Shown here: positions 6,578 through 8,695 of the stretch, piece after piece
Position numbering within the stretch: the first letter of the stretch is position 1
How the letters are laid out: each line of letters starts with the position of its first letter
Source: Caldisphaera sp046536515
Lineage (GTDB): Archaea > Thermoproteota > Thermoprotei_A > Sulfolobales > Acidilobaceae
Direction of reading: 5' to 3'
Assembly (NCBI RefSeq): GCF_046536515.1
Contig: NZ_JAWDMQ010000051.1
Location: 1 to 8,695 of the forward strand
DNA length: 8,695 nucleotides
Notes under the pieces: model-generated
What the model was told of the DNA's origin: nothing
Database searches by the model: none
Seen by the model: the letters and a program-made list of their open reading frames with translations, nothing else
Program-made: the position numbers and the translations under genes

Positions 6578-6729
6578 TCATATTATTATGTTTATTATAG
6601 TTCAAAATGAAACGTTTATAATCTTTTATATAAATTTTTAATTTGAATATATATTAATTTATTTAATGAATTAAATTCGTTTATAAAATTAAGTAATTCA
6701 TTAAGAAAAAACAAGTAATATTAAAAGGA

Positions 6730-6739
6730 ATATATAAAT
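6730..6739 (+). promoter_or_regulatory. TATA-like sequence with no intact downstream gene
   Basis: ATATATAAAT on the plus strand, preceded by the purine-rich AAAAGGA, resembles a crenarchaeal BRE-TATA pair. A transcript would start near 6760 and run into the composition break and the recombinase remnant. It may be a promoter whose gene was lost, or a chance match in AT-rich DNA. Confidence 0.3.
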
Positions 6740-6811
6740 ATGCTAAATGACCTTTTATTAACTAATACATTAATATAAGATTAATTATTCTTTATAATAA
6801 AAAATGGGTGA

Positions 6812-7231
6812 AACAGAGTTAGGCGTGGCTTAACGCCGATCAGCGATGACCTGTTTAGGGCGCTGCTCAAATTCATCGACGTCTATGAGTATGCCAGTCT
6901 GGTTGGCTCGGCACCTCCGCTAGTCGATGCTACGCCCGAAAACGTTATTCGTGTTGTTAAGAAGGCAATTGTGGACAAGTTCTTTAGGAACTTGTTATTC
7001 GACATGCTTAGGCAGGCCTTCGGCAACAAATTCTGTGAGTATAGGACATCCTGGACTGTGAGGGAGGCTGATATTGGGGAGTTCATCAAGGCCAAGAGGT
7101 TGAGGGGGCTTAGGGAGAAGACCATTAGAGACCACGTCCACTATCTGCGCCTAGTCCTCAGCAACCTTAATTTGACGCTTAGGCCCGAAGGAGTCAGTGA
7201 GCTTCTGGCTGGCTTGAGGGAAGAGGGCTGA
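6812..7231 (+). pseudogene. Probable tyrosine-recombinase (integrase) remnant, no start, no catalytic domain
   Basis: The frame opens after a TGA (6809-6811) and reads through about 139 codons to TGA 7229-7231, with the AGG arginine and G/C-ending codon use of a real gene in this GC-rich tract. No ATG stands near its beginning; the first usable start in the coding-like part is GTG 6971. Residues encoded from about 7020 to 7229 (EADIGEFIKAKRLRGLREKT, then IRDHVHYLRLVLSNL) resemble the helical core-binding domain of tyrosine recombinases. The catalytic R...HxxR...Y half is missing. The frame ends against the transporter remnant, so the C-terminal half was probably deleted. Crenarchaeal viral integrases are known to split on integration, but no tRNA or attachment site is visible here. 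The family call is tentative. Confidence 0.45.
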
Positions 7232-7479
7232 GGGACACCCTAAAGGGCACCGTGAGGACCAGGCTGCCCATAGTGGCGGCCGCCGACCTCGCGGGCGGCT
7301 CCGCGCTGTTTGCTCTTGCAATAGGCGTGACGGGCGTCAACAGATCCATGGTCATAGTTGGCTCCATGCCCCTCATAGCGCAGGCGATAACCTGGGCATC
7401 AGGCTCTGAGAGGCCGTCGGCCTTTGAGGTGGCGGGGGCCGCCCTCGTGACGTTAGCGGTGGCCCTGGCCTTTACGTGA
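7201..7479 (+). pseudogene. C-terminal remnant of an EamA/DMT-family transporter
   Basis: The frame, closed upstream by TGA 7198-7200, encodes about 92 residues. From GTG 7252 (75 residues) there are three hydrophobic stretches: LPIVAAADLAGGSALFALAI, then SMVIVGSMPLIAQAITW, then EVAGAALVTLAVALAF. A SGSERPS loop lies between the last two. This matches the final membrane segments of EamA drug/metabolite transporters, where GERLS precedes the last helix. Full proteins have about ten segments and about 290 residues, so only the C-terminal quarter remains. Its beginning overlaps the end of the recombinase remnant in another frame, marking a deletion or rearrangement joint near 7200-7240. It is unlikely to function alone. 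Confidence 0.6.
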
Positions 7480-7680
7480 GAGCATCGAGGTCAAAGTCCT
7501 GGTCGACCCTAAGGGCACCACTGACTCAGAGGAACACGACAGGGTCATTAGGGAGAGAGGGCTTACAGGCGTATGGTGTCGGCATGCCTGGTGGCGCTAA
7601 GGGGATTAGAGGTTATCAGAGGTGCACGGTTAGCCGTGCAGAGGCGCTACGGCGATCCAACAGTGCTGTTAACATGGTAG
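7478..7680 (+). pseudogene. Unidentified gene remnant, apparently frameshifted
   Basis: Directly after the transporter stop, frame 7478-7600 reads ESIEVKVLVDPKGTTDSEEH then DRVIRERGLTGV, and ends in TAA 7598-7600. A second frame from ATG 7573 reads MVSACLVALRGLEVIRGARL then AVQRRYGDPTVLLTW, and ends in TAG 7678-7680. Both look like protein (balanced charged and hydrophobic residues, the codon use of the tract). They could be two halves of one gene shifted near 7573. I do not recognise the product. No start codon or ribosome-binding site precedes the first part. Confidence 0.3.
7623..7640 (+). repeat. Perfect 7-bp hairpin
   Basis: TGCACGG-TTAG-CCGTGCA forms an uninterrupted seven-base stem with a four-base loop. 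It lies inside the second unidentified coding-like frame and has no T run after it, so it is not a bacterial-style terminator. Its role is unknown. Confidence 0.4.
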
Positions 7681-7685
7681 CTTCT

Positions 7686-7703
7686 CGGCCCTGGGCCCTT
7701 TTT
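7686..7703 (+). terminator. Possible terminator: GC-rich inverted repeat followed by T run
   Basis: GGCCC-T-GGGCC is followed by a run of five T (7699-7703). The loop is too tight for a normal hairpin, but T runs alone can end transcription in archaea. It lies just before the TATA box of the thermopsin gene and would insulate that gene from read-through. Confidence 0.25.
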
Positions 7704-7705
7704 CA

Positions 7706-7719
7706 TATAAATATAAATA
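7706..7719 (+). promoter_or_regulatory. TATA box of the thermopsin gene
   Basis: TATAAATATAAATA is an isolated A/T-rich block in GC-rich surroundings. It predicts a start between about 7736 and 7741, with a leader of about 20 bases before ATG 7759. A weak GGTGGT (7742-7747) is the only ribosome-binding-like sequence. Confidence 0.6.
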
Positions 7720-7758
7720 CCACGATTTTTACTTTCCTTCTGGTGGTCCTAATTGAAT

Positions 7759-8695
7759 ATGCATAGAAGGAAACTTGTGGGCCTAGCGGCCTTCGCCATG
7801 ACAGTCCTCATCGTCCTGTCCTTCGCGGCGTTGCCTACAGGCCGGGCGCCGTCCTACGCGGTCTTCCCGCCAGTTCACGGCAAGCACGTGGCTAAGGGCG
7901 CTTACGTCAACCCATACCTCTACTACACATCGCCACCAGCCCCGACTGGCATAGATGACTTCGGCCTCTACAACTACACCAGCACAGGAGGCCCCATCAT
8001 ACCCTACACAATAATGACTGACAAGGTCCTCGGCTACGCCAACGTGACCAGCCTGCTGGCACACTACCAACAGGCCAGGAGGTACGGGGTCAACCCCTAC
8101 TCCGCGACCCTCCAGCTTAACGTCGTCCTCCAGGTCAACACCACCAGCGGCACCTACGCCTACTGGCTCCAGGACGTGCCGAGCTTCCAGACCAACAAGA
8201 AACAGGTGACGTTCATAGACAACATATGGAACCTGACGGGCAGCAAGTCCGTGCTCTCCTCCTCAGCGGTCTCCGGCAGCGGAAAGGTGGCCTCAGCGGG
8301 CTCAGGCAACACCTTCTACTACGACGTCGGCCCCTCCTACACCTACAGCTTCCCCTTCGCCTTCGTCCTTGTCATAAACGTGTCGTACACGTCTAACGCC
8401 GTCTACATATGGTTCGGCTACGAGACGCTTCAGAGCGGTAAGCCCGCCAGCTCACCCCAGTACTATTACTACGACAAGGTTAAGATATCCCAGCCCGACA
8501 TAATGTCTGCAGCCATATACATAACCGGCAACAGCTACACGCCCGATGGCCTCTACTACGACGCTGAGCTCGTGTGGGGAGGGGGCGGCAACGGGGCCCC
8601 GACCCAGTTCGTGAACCTCAACTCAACGCTCGGCCTCTACTATGTGAACTCCACCGGGAGGCTGACGCCAATGCCCTCTCTCTACACCTTCGGCT
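7759..8695 (+). CDS. Thermopsin-family acid protease (peptidase A5), secreted; 3' end outside window
   Basis: Thermopsins are pepstatin-insensitive acid proteases secreted by thermoacidophilic archaea. 312 residues are visible without a stop. MHRRK followed by a hydrophobic stretch (6-25) is a signal peptide, with likely cleavage near residue 30. The mature part has the family's early PTGIDDFG (62-69), SATLQLNVVL (115-124), YWLQDV (135-140) and FIDNIWN (152-158). Ser/Thr/Tyr/Asn-rich beta sequence with several N-x-S/T glycosylation sequons follows, as expected for an extracellular protein in hot acid. Codons end mostly in C or G, quite unlike the AT-rich genes at 620-6532, which points to transfer from, or a join with, a GC-rich genome. 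The gene has its own TATA box and looks intact as far as seen. Confidence 0.88.
   Translation, partial: MHRRKLVGLAAFAMTVLIVLSFAALPTGRAPSYAVFPPVHGKHVAKGAYVNPYLYYTSPPAPTGIDDFGLYNYTSTGGPIIPYTIMTDKVLGYANVTSLLAHYQQARRYGVNPYSATLQLNVVLQVNTTSGTYAYWLQDVPSFQTNKKQVTFIDNIWNLTGSKSVLSSSAVSGSGKVASAGSGNTFYYDVGPSYTYSFPFAFVLVINVSYTSNAVYIWFGYETLQSGKPASSPQYYYYDKVKISQPDIMSAAIYITGNSYTPDGLYYDAELVWGGGGNGAPTQFVNLNSTLGLYYVNSTGRLTPMPSLYTFG

Larger units (their letters stand above)
6533..6811. other. Very AT-rich intergenic region upstream of thiolase, ending at a composition break
   Basis: No convincing gene lies here. It holds the thiolase ribosome-binding site and likely TATA box, three copies of CGTTTATA (6566-6573, 6613-6620, 6678-6685), a near-palindrome AATGAATT-A-AATTCGTT (6665-6681, seven of eight positions paired), and a TTCA-AAA-TGAA palindrome (6601-6611). 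It also holds a plus-strand TATA-like sequence (6730-6739) with no gene behind it. The base composition switches to GC-rich around 6805-6820. Confidence 0.6.

Noticed and set aside
6822..6837. Short hairpin GGCGT-GGCTTA-ACGCC at the composition break, considered as an attachment site or tRNA fragment
   Set aside because: The stem is only five pairs, and there is no tRNA T-loop or acceptor sequence nearby and no matching repeat elsewhere in the window.
7476..7766. 96-codon plus-strand frame after the transporter remnant
   Set aside because: Its middle reads low in protein character and its end runs through the T run and TATA box of the thermopsin gene. Other frames in the same stretch look more coding.
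7783..8070. 95-codon minus-strand frame opposite the thermopsin start
   Set aside because: It is antisense to the thermopsin signal peptide and first conserved motifs, and results from the GC-rich third positions.
1..8695. CRISPR arrays, rRNA and tRNA genes
   Set aside because: No regularly spaced repeats, no conserved rRNA stretches and no cloverleaf pattern were found on reading both strands. Introns in a tRNA could hide one, but nothing suggests it.

Overview
The window looks archaeal and most likely comes from a thermoacidophilic member of the Thermoproteota (Crenarchaeota). The evidence is a crenarchaeal-type tRNA-splicing endonuclease with a short Tyr-His loop, an archaeal class I fructose-bisphosphate aldolase, a thiolase-DUF35 pair, A/T-rich TATA boxes at leaderless spacing, TGAGGTGAT ribosome-binding sites, and a thermopsin gene. 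The AT-rich body with a GC-rich flank would suit Acidilobales (Caldisphaera is AT-rich, Acidilobus GC-rich), but this placement is inference.

Layout. Positions 1-461 (minus) hold a TnpB remnant of the IS200/IS605 family, cut at its N-terminal side by a degenerate hairpin (about 476-493) and running off the left edge. Positions 620-2318 (plus) hold a DUF47/PhoU-like helical protein overlapping tRNA-splicing endonuclease EndA by one base, then a small eight-cysteine protein of unknown function. A UbiX-type flavin prenyltransferase (minus) converges on and overlaps that last gene. It diverges from an FbaB-type aldolase across a 48-bp gap in which one TATA box can serve both directions. A PfkB-family sugar kinase follows the aldolase and overlaps, tail to tail, a minus-strand pair: thiolase (5342-6532) and its DUF35 partner (4792-5331). 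Together these genes cover tRNA processing, prenyl-FMN synthesis, hexose phosphate metabolism and acyl-CoA (thiolase) chemistry.

Upstream of the thiolase lies a very AT-rich gap with three copies of CGTTTATA, the nearest of which is well placed as the thiolase TATA box. At about 6805-6820 the base composition changes abruptly to GC-rich. From there to about 7700 the sequence is a run of gene remnants: a probable tyrosine-recombinase piece, the last membrane segments of an EamA-type transporter, and unidentified coding-like pieces in two frames. An intact, GC-rich thermopsin gene with its own TATA box and a signal peptide begins at 7759 and leaves the window at the right edge.

I do not see a clearly new multi-gene system. 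The points most worth checking are the composition break with its chain of remnants (lateral transfer versus assembly join), the degenerate zinc ribbon of the DUF35 protein, and the uncharacterised eight-cysteine protein beside endA.
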